64,000 nucleotides of DNA. It comes from Chrysophaeum taylorii (lineage: Eukaryota > Sar > Pelagophyceae > Pelagomonadales > Pelagomonadaceae). Below, piece after piece: positions 11,746 to 21,076 of this stretch. How positions within the stretch are numbered: the stretch's first letter is position 1; every line of letters starts with the position of its first letter. The DNA lies in contig JAQMWT010000389.1 of NCBI GenBank assembly GCA_029834535.1, positions 62,001-126,000 on the forward strand, written 5' to 3'. The translations under genes were made by a program, and so were the position numbers. Under the pieces are notes generated by a model. The model was not told the DNA's origin and ran no database searches. It saw nothing but the letters and a program-made list of their open reading frames with translations.

Positions 11746-12426
11746 CTAATCTTCAGCGACCTTGGTCTTCTTTGAGGCTGGCTCCTCCTCCTCCTCCTCC
11801 TCTTCCTCTGGGATCACACCGAGTTCGTTGGCGGACTTGATGGTATCGACCCACTGCTTCATCTCGTCCTCTGAGGGATCACGCCCGTGCTTTTGTCTGA
11901 ACATGTCGACGAGTTCCGCAAGGATCGTATCTATGTTCGGGAGCATTCTGCCCACCTCATCGTCATCCTCGTCCTCCTCCTCCTCCTCCTCCTCCTCCTC
12001 CTCCTCTTCTTCATCGTCGTCCTCCTCCTCCTCTTGCTTCTCATCGTTATCATCAGCTTGTTCGTAAGACGCGAGCTGCCACGGCTCCGGTTCTCGCGAC
12101 GAAAAGTCCTCATATTCTGATAACTTGAAATCCGCCGGGGCCCCGTCTTCCAGCGAGCGCGTCAGCAATGCGGGTCCCTTAAACGGAAAGTCGAACGGCT
12201 TGGGTAATCGTGCCTTGCTCTCAATTTGAGCATCGCGTTGCACAACGATGACGACACCCAGCGGCTCGTATTGGCCTAGAAATTCAATACCGCCGCCGCC
12301 GCCCAACGTCTTCGCCACCGCCATTTTCTGGGGACTCATGTCTAACACGACCTCGCGTGCGGTGCCGTCGGGGTCAACGTAAACGCAACAGTGACACCCG
12401 AGGTCGGCATGCAACATCGTCTCCAT
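11746..12426 (-). CDS. Acidic-tailed conserved protein, possibly DUF5880-like
   Basis: This is a single-exon gene of 226 residues. Residues 1-110 look like a folded domain with a GGGGGIEFLGQY turn, a VVIVV strand and a LPKPFDFPF motif. The arrangement (strand, LGG..F.GQ, VV-strand, hydrophobic-proline motif, then an EYE.F end) reminds me of Pfam DUF5880, a family I recall from algae and large DNA viruses; this is from memory and unverified. The second half is a run of more than 20 Glu/Asp residues encoded by a TCC-type triplet repeat (about 11960-12030). A short helical segment follows, then a second Glu run and a basic end (KKTK) that could be a nuclear signal. A telo-box-like motif sits 6 bp upstream of the ATG. 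The function is unknown. Confidence 0.8.
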   Translation of the reverse strand: METMLHADLGCHCCVYVDPDGTAREVVLDMSPQKMAVAKTLGGGGGIEFLGQYEPLGVVIVVQRDAQIESKARLPKPFDFPFKGPALLTRSLEDGAPADFKLSEYEDFSSREPEPWQLASYEQADDNDEKQEEEEDDDEEEEEEEEEEEEEDEDDDEVGRMLPNIDTILAELVDMFRQKHGRDPSEDEMKQWVDTIKSANELGVIPEEEEEEEEEPASKKTKVAED

Positions 12427-12432
12427 TTTGAA

Positions 12433-12447
12433 TACTAGGGTTTAAGG
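12433..12447 (-). promoter_or_regulatory. Telo-box-like motif before the acidic-protein gene
   Basis: On the minus strand the sequence CCTTAAACCCTAGTA lies 6 bp before the ATG at 12426. It contains AAACCCTA, the telo-box core known from plant translation-gene promoters. An almost identical motif precedes the gene at 60453 with similar spacing. Confidence 0.4.
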
Positions 12448-12868
12448 TTTTGTCTCTAGGGTAACATCCTTCTGCGGAGCGAGCCTCGCTCCACACTCGC
12501 GGTAGATCCAGCGGAGCCGCCGTGGCCCACGTTGGCGCAGCCGCGGTCGACCTGCGCGTGTTGCGCATTGCAAAAAAAGTGTGTCTTCTCGCTGACGCGC
12601 TGAACGGCGCCTATGACGCCGGCGCGAGGGTATCGTCGATGTCGCGAGCATGGCGTAGTCGCAGAAAAGAAATCTTGGGGTGTAAGGCTTTATACCGCGC
12701 GTCTCGTGTCTAGGTGCTCGCGGGCACGACGCGGCGCCGGGCGGGGTTGCCTCTGTCCGTAGAAGCGACGACGCGACAGACCTCGCGGAGGCGGCTGCGG
12801 GTGCTCGCTCGAGATTGTCCGAGTCGCGATTCACATCCGCACCCGACTGGTAGGGGGGTCCGCCACGG

Positions 12869-13204
12869 GTGAAAACGAGATGGTTGATTGTTCGTGGCCA
12901 GGATGGTGGTTATGCGACTGACGGGAAGGTTTGTTGCTTCTTTGGGTCTGCGCGGACCGTTTCTTTGCGGTTGGATCCGTTTCGACGGGAAGGAGATTTT
13001 TTACGGCCCCAGCAGCTCCTGGAGGAGCTGAAGCCGTCCTCCAACGTAGGAGATTCGGAGGCTCCAGAGCTTCAATTAGAATTGTTACGGGCGGATGTCA
13101 AATCCCAAGAAGCGGCGATACGCGGAAGGGACTTCGACTTTGCGCCGCCGCCAAGCAGTACTTTCTGCATCTTTCGGCGACTGTTGCGACCAAAAAAGAA
13201 CTAG
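12869..13204 (+). CDS. Possible exon or small gene of unknown function
   Basis: This frame of 111 codons has a convincing protein-like composition, including an amphipathic stretch (about residues 50-85) and a basic C terminus ending RRLLRPKKN. It starts with GTG and has no in-frame ATG at its beginning. An upstream frame on the same strand (about 12480-12713) also looks partly coding. A spliced gene with an upstream exon, or a 5'-truncated remnant, would fit better than an intact gene. I recognise no family. Confidence 0.3.
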   Translation: MKTRWLIVRGQDGGYATDGKVCCFFGSARTVSLRLDPFRREGDFLRPQQLLEELKPSSNVGDSEAPELQLELLRADVKSQEAAIRGRDFDFAPPPSSTFCIFRRLLRPKKN

Positions 13205-14556
13205 CCCAGCACGTCCTCCACAAGAAAGAAAGAAAGAAAAAAAAAAAAAATCTTGACGGAAAGAACTATGCTGAGCCCAGAATCATTGTTCCCTGGAGAA
13301 TGATTTCGTAAGCAGCGCGTGGAACGTGGCGGGGCGACCACCCCTCTAGTGCGACTCCCCTCCTTGGCTTGGCATTTCACACTGCGTGAAGTACTGCATC
13401 CTCTGCACAGCACCAGCAGCGGAAGTCGCTCACCTGCGCAGCACAGCGGCGGGCGGGCGACACCAAATAAGAATGTGCTCTCGTGCCGCCTACTCGCGCG
13501 CGCGGGCTCCCTCCCCAAGCGCGGTGTCTGTCTGTCTGCTGATGATGCTCGCCGCGGATAAGGCGGTACGCACGGCTGCTTCCATCACATCACATTGGGC
13601 GCGATTATTATATCTCGTCAAATTCGGCGTCTTGCTGGAGAAACAGGCCCCCGAAGATACGCCTAGATGGGCCCCGTATCGGCGGCGATCAATAGTTCGC
13701 AGCGCACTTCACAACGTGCACTAATAAATGAGCATTGGGAGTTTGAATATAATTTTCCAGTTGGCCAGGTGCCGACGTGCCGATGTTGTGCTTGATAGAT
13801 CTGCGCCGACCGACATTTGTAGCATTTCCTGCGCGGATGGACGACGTAGAAAGAGGCCGAAGACTCTGTTGTTTTGTCGCGTTGGATCCCCGCCTGGTGG
13901 AGAAGAAGGTATCGTGCTGATTAACGCGCATGCCGTCAGAAAGCGGTTGAGCAGGGTGTGCCCCAAGTGGAAGAGAGTTGGGTTTTGGCGCGCCGAAGAG
14001 GCACGCGTGGCAAGCAGGCAGGAAATGGCAGCAACCTCGGCGAGTTGGAGAATTGCTACATAACTCCAGAAGCCGACCGAAACCGCCGACATGTTGTCAT
14101 CATCAGGGCACGATAATAAGTGTCGGGCCTGCCTCGAGATAGTTCGGCGGCGTTCTTCACCTCGCGTTGCCGGACTACCCACAGGCACCGCGACCTCGAC
14201 GGGTGCCACGAACACGACTGTGTGGCGCCCGACGGATCTGCGGACTCTGCAGGCACGGCGGTTTCAAGCTCCACGATGTTAAGCGGAGAGGGATTTTGCC
14301 CCTGACAAGAAGTCGTCCGCCCACGTACGTGGCGACGAGGTTGTGATGAAAGCAAGTCTCTTGGTGTGAATCGCGTCTACGTCAGCACTCGTGCTTTAAA
14401 CATTGCAACCTGCCGAAAACAACAGAATTGTCTCGTAGCCAGGGATGCCATCGGCGAGTGTCGTTCCGCGCGCATACCATACACAGTGCGCCGAAACACG
14501 GTGAAGTTGTCGCCCTCTTTCGTGCCACCACGCAAAAAAAGCGAGGCGCACGCACG
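13205..14556. other. No confident gene; competing short frames
   Basis: ATG-started frames exist on both strands over the same DNA (13728-14063 plus, 111 codons; 14092-13721 minus, 123 codons with a hydrophobic start). They exclude each other and neither has a recognised domain. An A-rich run with GAAA repeats lies at 13223-13250. Confidence 0.35.
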
Positions 14557-16932
14557 TTAGGTTTTGAAGGTTACGTGTTGTTTTCCAAGGCGATCCGCGA
14601 TGGCCTGGATCGCGAGCTCGATGCGGCCCAGCCGCTCCGAGAAAGAGGGCTCGGACTTCTCTAGGCAGTCGGGAACCGAGTGCGTTTTGAGGAGGGTGGT
14701 GTCGGGGGACGATGGCAGGAGCGATGATTCTGAAGTCGCGTGATGGAGGCTGGCCTGGTGGTCGTCGACGGGCGTGCGCATCGCCTGCCGTAAAATGCCG
14801 CGTTTCGCCCACAACTGGGCCTGAAGCTTCGTTTGGTTCGAGAGCTTGTTCAGCGGGTCCAACGCGCGCGCGCTTTTTCCCAGCTCCCGGCACGCGTCGA
14901 TCAGAATTCGGTCGTCTTCAGCCGATTCCTCGTCGTCGTCGTCGTCATTTATGTCGTCGTCGTCGTCGTCGTCGTCATTTACGTCGTCGTCGTCGTCGTC
15001 GGCAGCGCGGTCGTCTTCGCTGACGCTGTCGAGCGGCACAACAAATGGTCGGTGGCGGTCCCAGGTTAGCAAGGACAACGTCCTCGAGATTATTCGCATC
15101 AAGAAAGACCCGTGGCGATGGCGCGTTGTTTTTTTCTCACAGCGGCGGTCGTCGTCGTCGTCGTTGTTTTCGTCGTCGGGCGCCTTGGCCATAGCCTTGA
15201 GCTTTTTGCGCGAGGAGAGCGCGTCCATGAGGTCCTGGAAACGACCGACGGCGAGCTTGCGGAAGGTCTTGTCGAGCGCGGGAAACTCCTGAACGAGTTT
15301 CTTGAAGGCTGCTTGGCTCAAACACAAAACCTCGCAAGTCGCGTGCATAGCGCAGACGGTATAGGGGTGCTTGGTCGATCGTCCTTGGAAGAGCGTGTAC
15401 TCGGAAAAAACGTCGCCCTCGTCGAAGCGCATGATCGACAACTCGCGGTGAATGTTGAGGGACTTGGCCACGGCCGACGCGGCTCGGATGAAGGCGGCCA
15501 ACTTGCCCGTCTTGACGATGTAGGCGTCGGTCCCGACCTCGCCCTCCAGCACGACAGCGTCGCTCGAGAGTATTTGGAGGGAGGTGAGCTGCATGCATAG
15601 CGCCGTTTTGGTCTGCGGGGACAACGCCTCGAGAAAGGTGATCTTGTCCAAGACGGGGCGGTTCAAGGTCATCACAACTCGGCTCCGGATGTTGGCGGGG
15701 AGCTCTTCTAGGATGAATTTTTCGTCGAAGACCGAGTTATTCTTCCAGGCGTACGAGTAGTGGCGACGTATGAGTACTTTCAAGTCCATCGGCAGCTTGC
15801 GGTGCCGCATGTACGAATTGAGACTGTCAATTTTTGACTTGATCAGCTGGCTGGACGTGTCTTCGCGCGTGAATATCGTGACGACTTTAGCCATGACGTA
15901 GCCGAGCACGCAAGAGCCGACGAACTGCATGGACATCGTATACAGCATCTCGGTTTGGGAAACGGGATATATGTCGCCGTAGCCGACCGTCGTCAGCGTC
16001 GTCATCGCCCAGTAGATCGCAACCACATAAAGTCTGGCTTCCGAGGGCCTGTCGAGGCGGTAGACGCGCGCGCCGTCGTTGAAGTATTCCGATACCCACG
16101 TCCGCTCGCGCCAGCCGTTCTTATCGCCTCCCGCGACCGCGATGAACACGCACGCCGCGTAGTGGGCGATCAAAACGACGATGAGCGACAAGCTACACAG
16201 CTTTGATATTGTGGTCAAGATTTCTGTCGCTCTGTCGTCTTCCCACTGGTTCTTCGCGTGCAACGCGCGAAATATGCGCATCAGCTTCTGGCACCTCAGA
16301 ATCTTCATGCCGCGGAGCAACCGCAGCAACCGGAGGACCTTGATGTCGGCCGTGGGGGGCTCGCTCCAGTCTCCCGTCGCAGCGAGCCCGACGATCGGGA
16401 CGACCGGCACAGACGCGAGCAGGTCGAGCGGGAAGTGCGACCCGAGATACGTTCGACAAATTATTCGTCGCGACGTCACCACGCGCTCCTGGTCGGCGTC
16501 GTAGAGCCCCGTGTTGAAGGTGACCAGAATGTCGAACAACAAAATCCCGTCCACGATGAGCTCGATGCGTCCGAGTGCGCTGTCGTTGCTCCGAACGTGC
16601 CCAAAGTACGGCACGCACAGCATGTAGGGCGCGAGCACCAAGGCCACCAGAATCGTGAGCATCATCGACGCTTGCCACAGCAGATTTCGGGTCCCAAGAG
16701 GTTGGATGACTGGGATCCAGTGCGCGATCCGTTCGAGTCGGTGCCAGCCCTCTGTCCGCGCGGAGGACGGCGATGGTCTCGAGACTGAGTAATTATTGTT
16801 CTCGACAATGCACAGCTCAGATTTCACCCGTTCCCTCTCGACTTTGTCCGCCGCGATCTTCATCGTGGCGATCACGTTCGCCGCGACGGCTCGGTTCTTG
16901 GGGGCGGCAAACCATGTCGACCTGCGCCACAT
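14557..16932 (-). CDS. Voltage-gated K+ channel with cyclic-nucleotide-binding-like domain
   Basis: This 791-residue single-exon protein has the layout of the EAG/KAT/HCN channel superfamily. Its six transmembrane segments span roughly residues 75-360. S4 is rich in Arg (RLLRLLRGMKILR), and the pore carries TVGYGD at residues 315-320, the K+ selectivity filter. A C-linker and cyclic-nucleotide-binding-like fold follow (about 430-580). In that fold the phosphate-binding cassette lacks the usual FGE and Arg-Thr/Ser-Ala residues (it reads FSEYTLF...HPYTVCA), so direct cAMP/cGMP binding is doubtful. The C-terminal tail holds long Asp runs (about 640-675) from a GTC-type triplet repeat at 14930-15000. 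It is expected in the plasma membrane or an endomembrane. The ATG at 16932 is the first in frame. Confidence 0.93.
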   Translation of the reverse strand: MWRRSTWFAAPKNRAVAANVIATMKIAADKVERERVKSELCIVENNNYSVSRPSPSSARTEGWHRLERIAHWIPVIQPLGTRNLLWQASMMLTILVALVLAPYMLCVPYFGHVRSNDSALGRIELIVDGILLFDILVTFNTGLYDADQERVVTSRRIICRTYLGSHFPLDLLASVPVVPIVGLAATGDWSEPPTADIKVLRLLRLLRGMKILRCQKLMRIFRALHAKNQWEDDRATEILTTISKLCSLSLIVVLIAHYAACVFIAVAGGDKNGWRERTWVSEYFNDGARVYRLDRPSEARLYVVAIYWAMTTLTTVGYGDIYPVSQTEMLYTMSMQFVGSCVLGYVMAKVVTIFTREDTSSQLIKSKIDSLNSYMRHRKLPMDLKVLIRRHYSYAWKNNSVFDEKFILEELPANIRSRVVMTLNRPVLDKITFLEALSPQTKTALCMQLTSLQILSSDAVVLEGEVGTDAYIVKTGKLAAFIRAASAVAKSLNIHRELSIMRFDEGDVFSEYTLFQGRSTKHPYTVCAMHATCEVLCLSQAAFKKLVQEFPALDKTFRKLAVGRFQDLMDALSSRKKLKAMAKAPDDENNDDDDDRRCEKKTTRHRHGSFLMRIISRTLSLLTWDRHRPFVVPLDSVSEDDRAADDDDDDVNDDDDDDDDINDDDDDEESAEDDRILIDACRELGKSARALDPLNKLSNQTKLQAQLWAKRGILRQAMRTPVDDHQASLHHATSESSLLPSSPDTTLLKTHSVPDCLEKSEPSFSERLGRIELAIQAIADRLGKQHVTFKT

Positions 16933-17943
16933 TCTTGTGCTTTGCCTTGCTTGCTCAAAATACCCTGTTGTGTATCTTCGGTCCGTTTGCCTCTTATTTC
17001 AAGATGTGCCTGACCACCACCACCACGCGAGGATATTCTCTTACGAAATATCCACGTGGCGGGCGGGCGGATTCAACAACATCAAGGGTGTTGACGGATG
17101 CTGTCGTCCGCGCCGCTCGAGGGTCGAACGTCTTCTTTGCGAGGACCCATAGAAAGAAATAAATTGCTTGGCTCATACTCGCGATCCCACGCCTTGCGGC
17201 TTTGGCCTTGTCGTCGTCGTGCCCGATGTACTATGTCGCTTTGTGGCCGTGCATCGTCTACACTTTTTTTGCGACGACGACGACGACCCTACGCTGCTAC
17301 GTCAAAATCGTCTGCTAACTCTCGATATACCTGCTCATGCAAACTCGCCAAACTCACCGCCGGCGGCGCGCGCAGAGAACGAGAGATTTCGTGCTTTTGT
17401 TGCCTAGGGATTTTGTGGACGACGAGGGGCGTGCAGCGTGTATTGATGAATCTCACTACCCAGTGCCATGGACAAGGCGGGAACTCAGGAAGCGCGGGCG
17501 ATGGTCCACTCGAGCGCTAAGCTGGGCGCACCTCGTGCCGGGCCCACGTCGTCGTTGCTCTAATCCGGCGAAGGAAGACGTAGACGCAGAGGAATGAAGG
17601 CGCAAAAATGATGGACACAAAGAGATGAGCTCTCCCTAAATATACTGGGCCCGTGTACGCAAAATTTCAGAGTAGTCAGCTCCCGGCGTATGGAGCGTAT
17701 GGGAGAGCTTCTGGGCGCCGGGTGGAGCCGCCCAGGGGTCGACCGCCCCTGTAGTACGTACCCTGGGAAGTCGCCCCACGAACGATACGATCGACCTCCG
17801 ATTTGTCCAAGTACCACAAGGTCGGTCGCGCGTCTCTGTCCCCGAGCTCGTGCGAGCACTCAAGGAAGGCTGAGCTTGAGGAATGATAGACCTCTGACCG
17901 ACCGCGGGTGGTTGGCCAGCGGAAATTGCGATAGAGACCGAGG
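16933..17943. other. No supportable gene
   Basis: This is the upstream region of the channel gene. A minus-strand frame at 17676-17969 has some coding character but overlaps the start of the decayed plus-strand block and has no recognised domain. Confidence 0.4.
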
Positions 17944-19780
17944 ATGCTGGACGACGACACGGATATCAATGATCTAGTCCATCGGATTTTGAGCCAGGCG
18001 CCGAGGGACCGCTGGATGGCCGTCGATAATGAGTTCTACGGGCCGCACTTTACGTTCGCCGCGCTCATCGATATCGAATTCGACGTCGCTGTGCGCCCGA
18101 CAGACCTCGTAAGATGTGGGGCGAAACTGAAGACGCGTCGCTGCAACAGATGACCGACGCCAAGCTGCCGCCATCACAGGTACTACAAGGGCCAGGCGAT
18201 GATGATACGGTGCGGAGTTTGACGGCACTACGCTGCGATGTTGCAGCAGCAGCAGCCAAGACATCGGGCTCCGGCGAAACGTCGTCTAAAAGCGCGAACG
18301 GCATCTGGCGATGGTCACGGCGGCTGAGCAAAACAAATATGATGCAGTCCTTCATCAACAGAAACGAGGCCCAGCGCGGAAAACTCCAGGCGCTCTCAGG
18401 GATCGCGCGTTGGAGCTGGCCCGCGACGTCAGCGCCCCGGGCGCCGCGTCATTCTCGCCGTGATGTATAAGGAGGAGCTCGGGCAATCCGCCAAGAACGG
18501 CCGCAAGGACCGCGTGCTCTGGCGTTAAGTAGGGTTTGTCACCGTGGTGGCAGACCATGCGGACAAGGACGATTTCGACAGGCTCATCAATACCATCGTC
18601 AATTCGGAGATCCCGCCGCCGCCGCTTCTGAAGAAGAAGAAGAAGAAGAAGGCGCTCTGGGACCGGTTCGACGACGTGCGCAGGGTCAGCGTGGCGCGGC
18701 GTCGTACGTGGGCAGCGACAGCATGCTCGAGCCCGTAGACGTCGACGCCAACGTGATGCTGAAGCAGCGCGTCGCACCGACCTCGAAAAAAACTGCTGAG
18801 ATTGACGACGGTCAGTCACCTATACTTGGTCAATTTCAGCAAACTGCACAGTTTGCTGCGGCGAGGCTGTACCGTACTTCGACCAAAAGAGCACGCGCTG
18901 GATCCGCGACGAGGACCTCACAGCCTTTGTCTCGCAGCATGGCCGCATCAAAGACCTGCGGTACCAACTGGCGTACGTCTCCGACTTTCTTCTCAACCCT
19001 CACTCGAACGGGGCTGACGACTCTGTGTTACGACAAAGGTGCTCTTTCTGTTGGGCTTCTCGGCGTCGCAGCACGGCCTCTCGTCGCAACGTGGTCAGCT
19101 CCAAGATTTTCCTTCTTCGGGCGCGTCGCATCGTACGGCACCCGCGCACTGCTTCGAACGACCAGTTGCAGCCTCGTACTTCTCAAACTTCCCGACCAAC
19201 AACAAGCTGAACTATAAATGATTGAGGAGGAGTCACCGTTTTCAACTCGCGGCGCGCCTCGTGATCGGAGCCAGCCGCCTTGACGGGCCAAGATCATCCA
19301 GTCCCTCATCGCCGATAACTATGTCCATCTGACAAGCGCGCGCGTGGCCTTTTTTTCTTTCTGCAAAAGCGCCGTTTCTACGAAGGCTGATCCACGGCCC
19401 GAACTACGAATCCGTCGCCGACGAGTCCGGCCTGGTCATCTTCTGGGCCCAGAACGAGATGTTTTGTCGCCTCGTGCTCGTTAAAATGCAGCAAACCCCC
19501 GTTTCAGCTGGAAAGAGCACGGAGGCAAAAAAATCGTCCCATTAAATCAACGGCATCAGCCGGTACGGCAGCGAGGTCGGTCTCTTCAATCGGGAGAAGT
19601 TTCCCGATGATGACGATTCCCCAAACGAGCTGCCTTCCACCGTGGTTCCCACCACCGGCGCCCCCTGCGCCACGCCCGAAGCTATAATGTTCGACGTCCT
19701 GGACAGCGCTCGCGACCTCGTCCGCGGGGCGTGCGAGGCGCTTGTCACGGGGGTAGACAGACGGACGTCCTCGCAGTTAT
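17944..19780 (+). pseudogene. Decayed long coding region, unknown family
   Basis: Coding-like peptide sequence continues along the plus strand but jumps between frames and is broken by stops. One block starts at the ATG at 17944. Another, around 18541-18660, ends in a Lys run. Further blocks lie at about 18870-19030 (containing RWIRDEDLTAFVSQHGR), 19395-19540 and 19550-19780. Each block has balanced amino-acid composition and plausible secondary structure. This suggests one or two large genes that have accumulated many indels. I do not recognise the family. An alternative is an unusually intron-rich gene, but most breaks lack convincing splice sites. Confidence 0.45.
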
Positions 19781-19789
19781 AGACTCCAG

Positions 19790-20920
19790 AATCTATGGAC
19801 TCGTCCATATGGCTTTCTTCTTTTTCCAGGCTCATCCATAACCTTGCGCGTGTCGTCCCAGGATTTGTAGCCTCGCTGGAGATGCTCGCCACATCGGCGA
19901 CCGGGACCGCGACCCGCACCACGGCCAGACTCGGCATAGCCGCCGAGCTGCTTCGACAACTCGCGACGTCGTAGCCGAGACGGTCTCTCGTACGTCCTGA
20001 CGTCGAGACGAGCTCGGACGTAGCGCCCACGCAGCGCTTTGATGCGCTCGATCAATTTCTGGTCGGTGGCTGCGCAGTTCCGGATGAAGTCGAGACTGTG
20101 ATACTCCTAGTAGTACAGCACTCCCGTTGCAGGATCGTAAACTTCCTACGCGGCTTTCTCGGCGCCAATACCCGTGACAGACACCATGATGGGAAACATC
20201 TCGAAGAATGACAAGATGTCCCCATGGAACCAGCGCTCGAGAAGGGCCATATTAAACTGACTCGTATGCTCATCTGTCAACCCGCAGTTCAGAAAGGTCT
20301 CCTACTTGCGCGAGACTCGCCGATTTGCGCCGCCATTCACAACACCGTAGCGTATCGCCGAGCACGATTGGCGATGGCCGGCGCGTACTCTGCGCCTCGT
20401 CCACATCCTCAGCATTACCATCCGTCGCGGACGCACACTGCATATTCCCCTTTGCCATGCTTCCGTCGTAGACCCTCACCACAAACGCGCCGTCGATACG
20501 TCCTCGGCGTGTGCTTCGCATTCCGCACGTGAAGAGAACGACGACCCTCTCTCCTCCTACGGAGTCTTCCCTGTTCTCTATCTCATCTCGCGAGCTTCCA
20601 CAGAATCTCGAACTTGGGTGAGGCGCGACAGCACCATTCGATCGCCTCGTCCTCGTCGTCCACGCCAACGGTGGCGTAGTCCGCCCTGCTGGTCCGAACG
20701 ACCTGAATGCTTGGATACCACCTCGCCGTCCCAGCGCCAAAACGCGTAGTGCAGTCGTCTGGGAAGAGGGACATTTTCATCGACTTGTCGTTGTCCAGGG
20801 CCTTGGGAACGGATCGTGCGTCGTCGCTGGCTCGGGCGAACTCCCGTAAACAGCCGCTCCTTCACTCCCTCCAGCGACCTGCAGCCGCGCGGCGTCAACT
20901 TTTCAGTTCGAAGAAGCTTT
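19790..20920 (-). pseudogene. Decayed coding region on the opposite strand
   Basis: Here the coding-like signal is on the minus strand. A segment at about 20780-20583 (containing the peptide DEAIEWCCRASPKFEILWKL) is followed by one at about 20260-19780 (containing ALLERWFHGDILSFFEMFP and, after two stops, DFIRNCAATDQKLIERIKAL). It converges on the decayed plus-strand block with almost no gap. The frames are interrupted by stops and shifts. The family is not recognised. Confidence 0.4.
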
Positions 20921-20969
20921 CTCCCCGCCGATTTCGACGAACGTGAAGCGCGTTCAAACCGTGAAATCC

Positions 20970-21076
20970 TCCAGAGCTCAGTCGCTATGGTAGGCTTGGT
21001 CGGCTCCAGAGCTCAGTCGCTATGGTAGGCTTGGTCGGCTCCAGAGCTCAGTCGCTATGGTAGGGGCTTGGTCGGC
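20970..21076 (+). repeat. 35-bp tandem repeat, three units
   Basis: Three consecutive copies of a 35-bp unit starting TCCAGAGCTCAGTCGCTATG are present. The last unit has two extra G residues. The units are otherwise identical, indicating recent duplication. Confidence 0.9.
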
